Of a stretch of 5,016 bases of DNA, positions 1 through 5,016 are shown piece after piece. Numbering within the stretch: position 1 is the first letter of the stretch; the number at the start of each line of letters is the position of its first letter. Both the position numbers and the translations under genes were made by a program. Origin of the DNA: Desulfobacterales bacterium (lineage in GTDB: Bacteria > Desulfobacterota > DSM-4660 > Desulfatiglandales > B25-G16); assembly GCA_013375335.1 (NCBI GenBank), contig JABXJZ010000131.1, positions 1 to 5,016 of the forward strand, written 5' to 3'. The notes under the pieces were generated by a model that saw only the letters and a list, made by a program, of their open reading frames with translations, was not told where the DNA came from and ran no database searches.

Positions 1-49
1 AAGGGATAAGTAAAGCAAGAGGCCGGTCGAGGGGATTTCAGCACCTCTT

Positions 50-703
50 CTACAGGATGCCGTATTTTTCAAAGGTCGTGACAACACTCGCCCCTGCTCT
101 CAATTTCTCACGCACGATATTTTCACCCTGGACTTTTTCCCATGCCCTTTCAATAACCTCTTCAAAAATCTCCTGCGGAACTACCACAACACCATCAATA
201 TCTCCAAATACAAGGTCACCGGGGTTAACGCGGATCCCCCCGCAGACAATGGGAATGTCGCGCTCTTTTCCATCCATACGCCCGAGAGAGTCGTAAGGGG
301 TGAGGCCCCTGCAAAACGTCGGAAAGTCTAGAGCGACGATTTCGTTGTAGTCACGGGCGCCACCGTCCGTTATGACTCCTGCTGCCTTACGGCCCACAGC
401 CGCGTTGGTCAAGAGACCACCCCAGACTGCTGACAGGGAAGCCGCATTACACTGGCAGACAATCACCTGGCCTTCCTTAATATCGTCAAGGACCTCCATT
501 TCCAGCTGGAAAGGGCGTTGAGGAACCTCGGTTACCGCCTCAAAATACATGGTCACCGCCTCACCCCATGTCCTCATGGTAGGAATAAGTGGCCTTATGG
601 CGGGATCCATACACTGGACGCGGAAATTCATCCGGTCCATGACATCCATGATCACAGCGGAGTAACACTTCTCGAGTTTGTCATTGTACTGAAGATATTT
701 CAT
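50..703 (-). CDS. RraA-like protein (HMG/CHA aldolase superfamily)
   Basis: This is a complete 217-residue member of the RraA fold family. The family includes Mg2+-dependent 4-hydroxy-4-methyl-2-oxoglutarate (HMG/CHA) aldolases, the RNase E inhibitor RraA, and proteins often mislabelled as demethylmenaquinone methyltransferases. Visible signatures are a glycine/alanine-rich segment at residues 94-110 leading into ITDGGARD (111-118), where R117 and D118 match the substrate-binding Arg and metal-binding Asp of the aldolases, and FGDIDGVVVVP (166-176), the usual C-terminal family motif. The cytoplasmic location is inferred from the lack of a signal peptide. The GEL-type glutamate of classical members appears replaced by glycine (WGGLL, 94-98), so the exact substrate is open. 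The ATG at 703 is supported by AAAGGA six nt upstream and a second AGAGGA just before it. The gene follows the tRNA-Val terminator closely and I see no good promoter of its own. The family call is firm; the reaction is uncertain. Confidence 0.88.
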   Translation of the reverse strand: MKYLQYNDKLEKCYSAVIMDVMDRMNFRVQCMDPAIRPLIPTMRTWGEAVTMYFEAVTEVPQRPFQLEMEVLDDIKEGQVIVCQCNAASLSAVWGGLLTNAAVGRKAAGVITDGGARDYNEIVALDFPTFCRGLTPYDSLGRMDGKERDIPIVCGGIRVNPGDLVFGDIDGVVVVPQEIFEEVIERAWEKVQGENIVREKLRAGASVVTTFEKYGIL

Positions 704-709
704 GCCATT

Positions 710-720
710 TCCTTTCCTCT
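710..720 (-). promoter_or_regulatory. Tandem Shine-Dalgarno before the RraA-like gene
   Basis: The minus strand reads AGAGGAAAGGA here, which holds two overlapping purine-rich SD options. AAAGGA ends 6 nt before the ATG at 703 and AGAGGA ends 11 nt before it. This fixes the start codon; an ATG 4 nt upstream is out of frame and opens only a two-codon ORF. Confidence 0.6.
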
Positions 721-729
721 AATCACACC

Positions 730-755
730 AAAAAGGGGATTGTTGACAATCCCCT
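730..755 (-). terminator. Intrinsic terminator after tRNA-Val
   Basis: On the minus strand there is a perfect 9-bp stem, AGGGGATTG pairing with CAATCCCCT, closed by a 4-nt TCAA loop (stem arms 747-755 and 734-742), followed at once by five T residues (730-734). It lies about 17 nt past the CCA end of tRNA-Val. This is the classic layout of a rho-independent terminator for the tRNA transcript. Since I see no other terminator between pgsA and here, it may also end the upstream operon. The downstream RraA-like gene starts only 26 nt past the T-run, so the hairpin could also limit read-through into it. Confidence 0.85.
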
Positions 756-772
756 CTGTTAACGGCTTTGTA

Positions 773-847
773 TGGTAGGCACGACGGGATTTGAACCCGT
801 GACCTCTACCGTGTCAAGGTAGCGCTCTCCCCCTGAGCTACGCGCCT
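773..847 (-). tRNA. tRNA-Val (anticodon GAC)
   Basis: A full 75-nt cloverleaf including an encoded CCA end can be folded on the minus strand. The acceptor stem is AGGCGCG/CGTGCCT with one G-T wobble, the D stem is GCTC/GAGC with a 7-nt G-rich loop, and the anticodon stem is CTACC/GGTAG with loop TTGACAC. The variable loop is AGGTC, and the T arm is ACGGG-TTCAAAT-CCCGT with discriminator A. The anticodon at positions 34-36 is GAC, which reads valine codons GUC and GUU. Position 36 is C and positions 38-40 are C, G, G, so it lacks the A36-A37-A38 target of MiaA and the U38-40 targets of TruA, although both enzymes are encoded upstream. It is flanked by a candidate promoter and a terminator, so it may be an independent unit. 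Confidence 0.97.
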
Positions 848-857
848 GTTAGGCGGA

Positions 858-887
858 TATCTATCAAATCCTCTATTGGTAAGTCAA
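858..887 (-). promoter_or_regulatory. Candidate promoter for tRNA-Val
   Basis: On the minus strand TTGACT (882-887) matches the sigma70-type -35 consensus at five of six bases. It is followed after 18 nt by TAGATA (858-863), a weak -10 with three of six matches. The -10 ends 10 nt before the first tRNA base, and the discriminator TCCGCC is GC-rich, as is common at stringently controlled stable-RNA promoters. The placement is good but the -10 is poor, so this is tentative. Confidence 0.4.
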
Positions 888-953
888 GTAAAATCACAAC
901 CTAGTCCACGCTAACACCTGAGTCCTGCTCAAAAATCCATAGCCTACTCTTCA

Positions 954-1502
954 CTAGGACGTGGCCCTGCTATTCGCGCCCTGACTCAGGATAATCAATC
1001 CACTCCTCATGTATTGAAGTCCGGAAGCTACGGTGAATAAAGCAACCAGCCAGAAAGAGTATATTTTCAGAAATCTGATATTGAGATAATCATGTGACAA
1101 TACGATTAAAATGGTGACTACCTGCATACATGTTGTTGCCTTGCCCAAGAGCGAGGGCTGAATCTTTACCGGGTAGCGGTTCAGGTACAGTACCAGAACC
1201 CCGAGCAAGATAATGACATCTCTGCTTATCGTTAAAACAGCCAACCAGGCCGGAATCATCTTAAAGATAGCCGATATGATATAGGCGCTCATGAGCAGGA
1301 TTTTGTCAGCCAAGGGATCAAGATGGGCCCCCAAATTGCTTTTCTGATGAAAAACCCTGGCTATAAAGCCATCCAGGGCATCACTGACGCCGGCAATCAT
1401 GAAAATGACCAGAGAGGCTAAGGTCCTATGATCGATCATATATATTACAAAAATCGGAACGAGGATAATCCTCAGGATGCTAATCAAATTAGGTACGGTC
1501 AT
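954..1502 (-). CDS. pgsA: CDP-diacylglycerol-glycerol-3-phosphate 3-phosphatidyltransferase
   Basis: This inner-membrane enzyme joins CDP-diacylglycerol and glycerol 3-phosphate to give phosphatidylglycerophosphate and CMP, the committed step to phosphatidylglycerol and cardiolipin. The 182 residues contain the complete CDP-alcohol phosphotransferase signature D-x2-D-G-x2-A-R-x8-G-x3-D-x3-D, with D41, D44, G45, A48, R49, G58, D62 and D66 all present. The N-terminus (MTVPNLISILRIILVPIF) is typical of PgsA, and several hydrophobic segments follow (roughly 5-22, 28-40, 70-107, 125-140 and 148-175). Length is normal for PgsA. The start ATG overlaps the stop of the upstream gene as ATGA. No strong SD is visible, so translation is probably coupled. 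A related class such as a short cardiolipin synthase-like or PgsA2 protein cannot be wholly excluded, but PgsA fits best. Confidence 0.92.
   Translation of the reverse strand: MTVPNLISILRIILVPIFVIYMIDHRTLASLVIFMIAGVSDALDGFIARVFHQKSNLGAHLDPLADKILLMSAYIISAIFKMIPAWLAVLTISRDVIILLGVLVLYLNRYPVKIQPSLLGKATTCMQVVTILIVLSHDYLNIRFLKIYSFWLVALFTVASGLQYMRSGLIILSQGANSRATS
1499..1502 (-). promoter_or_regulatory. ATGA stop/start overlap coupling to pgsA
   Basis: The TGA of the FlgT_N-like gene (1499-1501) and the ATG of pgsA (1500-1502) share two bases. The region just upstream (AGTGGTTATAAG) has no convincing SD, so ribosomes finishing the upstream gene probably re-initiate here. PgsA output would then depend on full translation of the upstream gene. 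Confidence 0.65.
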
Positions 1503-2701
1503 CTTATAACCACTGTAAATCCCTGATCACTGAGCTCGTCAATCTCAAACGAAAAGGGTCTTTTGGGATGATTCACTACTTTTTCGGCCAGTGCCTCTGG
1601 ATCTCCCTTTACTTCCACAGATACCCTTACCAGGTCCCGCTTTAAACTCCTCTCTACTACCGATCTTACCTCAGGAAAATCTCCCTTCAAGAATTCCCTA
1701 AAATCTCGAAACTCTTTGTAGCTCTTAAGGCCCTTTATCATCACAGTGATTTGATTAATAGGCTTTTCGGCAGGTTTAAGACCGCTAACTATAAGGGGGA
1801 GCATATCATTTGCCCAATTATTAACAGCTAACTCTACCGCACTCCTATCGCCCCCCCCATTACCCTCCAGTGTCCCTCCCCTGTAACCCCGAGCGAGTAT
1901 TGTTCCGTCCACGACCTTTAGGGTCTTCAAAAACACTGATGCCTTCGATGCCCCGTATAGATGGGCCTCTCCGGTTATAACTACCTGAGCAGATAAGAGC
2001 CTACCCCACTTGACTGCTTCCTCATTGCCCAAGGCTAAATGTAGCATGCTCTCGTCATAGCCCTCTTCGGGAGGGAAAAAAGATCTCCCCACAACCCTGA
2101 AGCCCTTGCCTTCAAAGACCCGGCTAAGGGCAAGTTCCGTCTGGGTGAGTGATGTTTCGCGAGAAGGATCACCCCACCAGTAGATAGGTGGAAGACCCTC
2201 CTTCATCTCTGAAACCAGGAAAAGGACAGCAGCATGGATACTATCAATCTCGGAAAATCCCATCCTTTCGAGTCTCTTCTCTAATATAGCCTCATTTACC
2301 CGAACCTTCATCAATACCTTGACGTACCTCTCAGTCCTGAGCTCGGAAATTATCCGATAATCCCGTATGTACTCCTTTGTTCGTGATAGGATCTCTTCAT
2401 CTAATCTTTCGAAATTATTGGCCAGACCCTGGGCCCCTAGTCTTTGGATAAGACATTCCTCAATGACCTTGAGAGAGGCTTGGGATATGGCCTCATCTCG
2501 GGCAAGGGCCATATTTCCGCTAACGATTGTTCCTGTCCCTGTCGCAATTCTCTCATCAGCCCCTTCTATCTCCTGAGCTGAAGAGAGCTTTGTAGGGAGA
2601 TGTGCAAGCAGACACAGAAAAAGCACAAGAAGGCAGAGGCGGAAAAAATAGGGGAGGCTCTCGCTCCTCCCAATAGCTTTCAGTTCTCTAATCTGATCCA
2701 T
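1499..2701 (-). CDS. Exported protein with FlgT-like N-terminal domain, unknown role
   Basis: This is a complete 400-residue protein. It has an N-terminal hydrophobic segment (about 18-38) after basic residues and a plausible signal peptidase site near A42 (KLSSA), so it is likely periplasmic. Residues 51-148 resemble the FlgT N-terminal domain: a G-x-G start (TGTGTIVSGN), then ALARDEAISQA, a helix, and a strand-rich end (YVKVLMKVRV). That family occurs in the flagellar H-ring protein FlgT and in many unrelated envelope proteins. Residues about 155-305 alternate helices and strands (VVITGEAHLYG, LKVVDGTILARGYRGG), reminiscent of the CsgG/TolB-N type of fold. Residues 317-400 look like a small alpha/beta domain. 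No flagellar genes lie nearby, so a flagellar role is not supported. The start has GGGTG 4 nt upstream. A G8 tract encodes G282-G284. Specific function unknown. Confidence 0.8.
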   Translation of the reverse strand: MDQIRELKAIGRSESLPYFFRLCLLVLFLCLLAHLPTKLSSAQEIEGADERIATGTGTIVSGNMALARDEAISQASLKVIEECLIQRLGAQGLANNFERLDEEILSRTKEYIRDYRIISELRTERYVKVLMKVRVNEAILEKRLERMGFSEIDSIHAAVLFLVSEMKEGLPPIYWWGDPSRETSLTQTELALSRVFEGKGFRVVGRSFFPPEEGYDESMLHLALGNEEAVKWGRLLSAQVVITGEAHLYGASKASVFLKTLKVVDGTILARGYRGGTLEGNGGGDRSAVELAVNNWANDMLPLIVSGLKPAEKPINQITVMIKGLKSYKEFRDFREFLKGDFPEVRSVVERSLKRDLVRVSVEVKGDPEALAEKVVNHPKRPFSFEIDELSDQGFTVVIR

Positions 2702-2723
2702 AGAACACCCGTAAACGAGGTCC

Positions 2724-3206
2724 TTAAAAAATCCCCAGGTCTTCGTTAAGTCTCCTTATGGCCAATAAGGCATCTGCGCCTGAAACAGCACCTCCAGGAT
2801 CGAAGATATCTTGTCTGACACATCTCCTCGGCTCGATGATACCCCTGGTGGTGCAGACCATAACTGCATTAAAACAGGGGACGTCATTCCTCACATCAGC
2901 AAAGGGCGAGACATGCCCCAGCCACCCTTCATCCTTTTGCCGTGTATACAGGCGCATAAATCCCACATAGGCCAATGCCTCTTCCTGCTTGCTCCTGGCC
3001 AGGTTGAATTCCCTTTCCGCATCTGACAGCTTACCAGTTTCCAGCAACTTCATACCGGTGAGAGCATGGTGCTCGGGGGTGTGGAGGTTGCTTATCGGTG
3101 CTCTCGCCTTAGGGGCACACCCAGCAATTATCAGAATAAGGAAGAAAAGGGGCAAAACCCTAAGAAACCCATACTTACAATGCCTCATGGCAGCAACATC
3201 CTGCAT
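2724..3206 (-). CDS. Lipoprotein with TPR-like unit and degenerate SLH-like domain
   Basis: This 160-residue protein carries a lipoprotein signal: basic start, hydrophobic stretch LPLFFLILII, then lipobox IAGC with C30 as the lipidated cysteine. Residues about 44-80 form one TPR-like helix pair (ALTGMKLLETGKLSDAEREF). Residues about 102-155 follow the S-layer homology pattern: FADV, then NAVMVCTTRGIIEP, then FDPGGAVSGADALLAIRRL, that is F-x-D-V ... G-I ... F-x-P ... v-x-A-x-A-L. The usual histidine/tryptophan after DVP is missing, and three cysteines (C111, C118, C129) sit within this domain. SLH domains normally bind cell-wall or envelope polysaccharide, so an envelope role is inferred, but the function is unknown. 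I chose the ATG at 3206, where GAGGGTG lies 6 nt upstream. A GTG at 3215 would add three residues but is itself part of that SD. An ATG at 3188 would also leave the signal peptide intact. Confidence 0.72.
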   Translation of the reverse strand: MQDVAAMRHCKYGFLRVLPLFFLILIIAGCAPKARAPISNLHTPEHHALTGMKLLETGKLSDAEREFNLARSKQEEALAYVGFMRLYTRQKDEGWLGHVSPFADVRNDVPCFNAVMVCTTRGIIEPRRCVRQDIFDPGGAVSGADALLAIRRLNEDLGIF

Positions 3207-3212
3207 AAATGT

Positions 3213-3219
3213 CACCCTC
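3213..3219 (-). promoter_or_regulatory. Shine-Dalgarno deciding the lipoprotein start
   Basis: The minus strand reads GAGGGTG here, 6 nt before the ATG at 3206. The last three bases are the GTG that would be an alternative in-frame start. Because that GTG lies inside the SD itself, the ATG is the better choice. Confidence 0.5.
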
Positions 3220-3251
3220 TGGGACCGATTCTTAATCTAAACGAAAAAGCT

Positions 3252-4187
3252 TTAGAGGTCAAGCCCTTGCATAAATGCCATTACCCTGTTGATTATGCCT
3301 TGTTTATGATCCGGGTCTACCCAGATTTTCTGGGGATCAGCCCTCAGCCACGTAAGTTGTCTCTTTGCATACCGCCTCGTATCCCGCCGAATAAGCCTGG
3401 TCGCCTCATCAAGACTCCACCTACCTTTGAGATACCCTACAATGTGCCTGTAGCCAATGGCCCTCATCGGCTTGAGCCCCGAACCATATCCCGTCTTAAG
3501 AAGTCCCTCAACCTCATCAATGAGACCCGAGTCGATCATGGATATGGTCCGTCTGTTAATCCTACTGTAGAGGGCATGCCTATCAATATCCAGGCAAAGA
3601 TGGAGCGCGAGGAATCGCCTATGGGAGAAACCGTGCTTCCTGGCCAGCTCAGAAAATGGGCATCCGGTGAGATGAATTACCTCCAACGCCCGGACAATTC
3701 TGATCTTATCCCTCGGGTGTATTCTATCCGCCGCTTTCCTATCAAGCCTCGATAGTCTTTGATAAAGAAAGGATGGGCCCCGTCTTTCACATTCCTTCCA
3801 TAGCTCTTGTCTTAACTCTGGCTGAGATCGCGGGCACTTAAAGAGGCCTCCCAAAAGGGCCTTGACATAAAGCCCTGTTCCGCCGACCACAATGGTAGGT
3901 ATTTTTCTTGCGTGAAGGCCCTTGATTACTGGAAGGGCATGCAGGAGAAACAGTGCGGCATTAAATTCCTGATCAGGGTCAACGACATCTATAAGGTAGT
4001 GAGGAATCCCTTTCCTCTCAGAGAGGGGCAGCTTGGCTGTACCAATATCCATGCCCCTGTAAACCTGCATGGAATCCGCATTTATTATCTCTCCACCCAA
4101 TAACTGGGCTAATGAAACAGCCAACACGCTCTTCCCCGAGCAGGTCGGCCCGCTTATAACAACTAATTTAGGGAGATCCACCACCAT
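3252..4187 (-). CDS. miaA: tRNA dimethylallyltransferase
   Basis: MiaA transfers the dimethylallyl group from DMAPP to N6 of A37 in tRNAs that read UNN codons, giving i6A, usually the precursor of ms2i6A. All main signatures are present in 311 residues, the normal family length. They are the P-loop GPTCSGKS (13-20), DSMQVYRGMDIGTAK (38-52) with the catalytic Asp D38, HYLIDVVDP (63-71), GGTGLYVKALLGG (102-114), the IRIVRALEV segment (162-170), LKPMRAIGYRHI (238-249) and the C-terminal RRDTRRYAKRQLTWLR (267-282). The ATG at 4187 is followed directly by two GTG codons. An in-frame TGA two codons upstream rules out a longer start. No strong SD is visible, and the gene begins 13 nt after the truA stop, so translational coupling to truA is likely. 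Confidence 0.97.
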   Translation of the reverse strand: MVVDLPKLVVISGPTCSGKSVLAVSLAQLLGGEIINADSMQVYRGMDIGTAKLPLSERKGIPHYLIDVVDPDQEFNAALFLLHALPVIKGLHARKIPTIVVGGTGLYVKALLGGLFKCPRSQPELRQELWKECERRGPSFLYQRLSRLDRKAADRIHPRDKIRIVRALEVIHLTGCPFSELARKHGFSHRRFLALHLCLDIDRHALYSRINRRTISMIDSGLIDEVEGLLKTGYGSGLKPMRAIGYRHIVGYLKGRWSLDEATRLIRRDTRRYAKRQLTWLRADPQKIWVDPDHKQGIINRVMAFMQGLDL

Positions 4188-4200
4188 CGGTCAGCTGTCA

Positions 4201-4956
4201 TCAATATTTGACATCCTTCAAATAGAGCCCACCTGGTGGGGCCTTGGCTCCAGGGTGCTCGCGGTCTTTTGATTGCAATATCTCAGCAAAGCGGGCGGCG
4301 CTCATCTCCCCGAGGCCTACCTTAACAATTGTCCCCATGATATTTCTGACCATGTGCCTTAGAAACCCATTTGCCTCAAAATCAAATATCAGCAGATTGC
4401 CCTCCCGGATCTTAAGGCTCGCCTGAATCATGCTTCTTACTGGATCGATCTTCCTATCCTGAGCAGGGCAAAAATAGGAAAAATCATGGGTCCCCTCAAT
4501 AACCTCCAAGCATTGTTGCATGGCCTGGAGATCAAATGAGTGGGGTATATGCCAAGCGTAATGCCTGAGAAAGGGGGACTGAAGTCTCTCATTATGAATC
4601 CTGTATTCATAGACCTTGCTCTTGGCATGATACCTGGCATGAAAATCAAAAGGGACATATTGTGCGTCTTTGATAAGGATATTTTCGGGAACAAGAGAAT
4701 TAAGCGCCCTCAAGAACGTAGCAGGAGTTATAGGAGAAGAAACTCTGAAATTGGCAACCTGATGGAGGGCATGAACGCCAGCATCTGTCCTTCCTGCTCC
4801 AATAAGTGAAATAGGTTTCCTCACCATCATCTCTATCCTCTCCTCAATAGTCCCCTGTATGGTCGGCTTATCAACTTGGCGCTGCCATCCAAAATAGCCG
4901 GTCCCGTCATAAGCAATACTTAGTTTTATATTTTTTTCCTCCCCCTTGTTTGCCAC
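4201..4956 (-). CDS. truA: tRNA pseudouridine(38-40) synthase
   Basis: TruA converts U38, U39 and U40 in the anticodon stem-loop of many tRNAs to pseudouridine. The 251-residue product has the family landmarks: IAYDGTGYFGWQRQ (14-27), the catalytic motif GAGRTDAGVHA (53-63) with nucleophile D58, FHARYHAKSKVYEYRI (105-120), GTHDFSYFC (155-163), NGFLRHMVRNIMGTI (196-210) and the closing APPGGLYL (239-246). The start is GTG at 4956, with GGGGA 7 nt upstream. An in-frame TAA lies 14 codons earlier and no other standard start lies between. Inside the gene, an AAGGGGGAGG element is followed at once by A7 and then an ATA codon at position 10 (4927-4929), close to where the conserved core begins, so a non-standard start cannot be fully excluded. 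It is the first gene of the apparent operon within this window. Confidence 0.97.
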   Translation of the reverse strand: MANKGEEKNIKLSIAYDGTGYFGWQRQVDKPTIQGTIEERIEMMVRKPISLIGAGRTDAGVHALHQVANFRVSSPITPATFLRALNSLVPENILIKDAQYVPFDFHARYHAKSKVYEYRIHNERLQSPFLRHYAWHIPHSFDLQAMQQCLEVIEGTHDFSYFCPAQDRKIDPVRSMIQASLKIREGNLLIFDFEANGFLRHMVRNIMGTIVKVGLGEMSAARFAEILQSKDREHPGAKAPPGGLYLKDVKY

Positions 4957-5016
4957 GATGTATTCCCCGTGATTAGAGCAATAGTCCTTGCTATTTTACA
5001 CAAAAAAGGGAAGGTA
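4957..5016 (-). promoter_or_regulatory. truA leader with possible -10 box
   Basis: The 60 nt upstream of truA contain the SD GGGGA (4964-4968) and, at 4993-4998 on the minus strand, TAAAAT, which matches the -10 consensus at five of six bases. A matching -35 would begin at about 5016 and fall mostly outside the window, so it cannot be judged. At the very edge the minus strand reads TACCTTCCC followed by six Ts (5002-5007), which could be the right arm and T-run of a terminator for the preceding gene. Both readings are tentative. Confidence 0.3.

Noticed and set aside
17..49. Inverted repeat AAGAGG/CCTCTT just after the RraA-like stop codon
   Set aside because: Only 6 bp with a 21-nt loop and no clean T-run afterwards (GCTTTACTT). 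Too weak to call a terminator.
743..776. Plus-strand promoter with -35 TTGACA inside the terminator hairpin
   Set aside because: The -35 match is perfect, but the only decent -10 (TATGGT) is 22 nt away, and no plus-strand gene follows.
773..847. tRNA-Val as an integration site for a mobile element
   Set aside because: No integrase gene and no repeated tRNA 3' end are visible in the window; both flanks are ordinary genes.
900..958. Inverted repeat CCTAGT/ACTAGG spanning the end of pgsA
   Set aside because: Six base pairs with a 47-nt loop and only a short T4 several bases later. This can arise by chance, so I do not call a terminator for the operon here.
3202..3278. Direct repeat TGCATAAATG (3202-3211 and 3269-3278) around the miaA-lipoprotein junction
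   Set aside because: Only 10 bp, each copy lying in coding sequence (Phe-Met-Gln codons). Most likely chance, with no sign of an attachment site or target duplication.
3066..3755. Plus-strand open frame of 229 codons
   Set aside because: It lies opposite the miaA and lipoprotein genes, has a proline-rich low-sense translation, and resembles no protein family. It is a shadow of the real minus-strand genes.
4437..4694. Minus-strand open frame of 85 codons within truA
   Set aside because: It is an alternate reading frame of truA, whose own frame carries all the conserved motifs.

Overview
The window reads as ordinary bacterial chromosome, with every recognisable gene on the minus strand. It suggests a Gram-negative bacterium: there is a lipoprotein with a lipobox, a periplasmic protein with a FlgT-like N-terminal domain, and bacterial TruA, MiaA and PgsA. 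The mix of an SLH/TPR lipoprotein with truA-miaA-pgsA is reminiscent of Desulfobacterota (the former Deltaproteobacteria), but that placement is an inference from memory of such genomes and rests on no search.

Layout in the direction of transcription (right to left): a short leader at the right edge; truA (tRNA pseudouridine synthase A, GTG start); miaA (tRNA dimethylallyltransferase) 13 nt later; a small lipoprotein with one TPR-like unit and a degenerate S-layer-homology-like domain 45 nt later; a 400-residue exported protein with a FlgT-like N-terminal domain 22 nt later; pgsA (phosphatidylglycerophosphate synthase), overlapping the previous stop by ATGA; a 106-nt gap with a candidate promoter; tRNA-Val(GAC); a strong intrinsic terminator hairpin; and an RraA-like protein starting 26 nt past the terminator T-run. 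No gene-free stretch exceeds about 110 nt.

The first five genes are packed like one operon. The first two modify the anticodon stem-loop of tRNA: TruA acts on U38-40 and MiaA on A37. The next two look like envelope proteins of unknown role, and the fifth makes the precursor of phosphatidylglycerol. The tRNA-Val encoded nearby is not itself a predicted substrate of either enzyme: it has C36, C38, G39 and G40.

I found no mobile element, CRISPR array, phage gene or defence system, and nothing that amounts to a clearly new system. The least understood part is the lipoprotein plus FlgT_N-like pair at 1499-3206. Secondary points are a G8 tract in the FlgT_N-like gene, an SD-like/A7 element just inside truA, and the tRNA terminator sitting directly in front of rraA.
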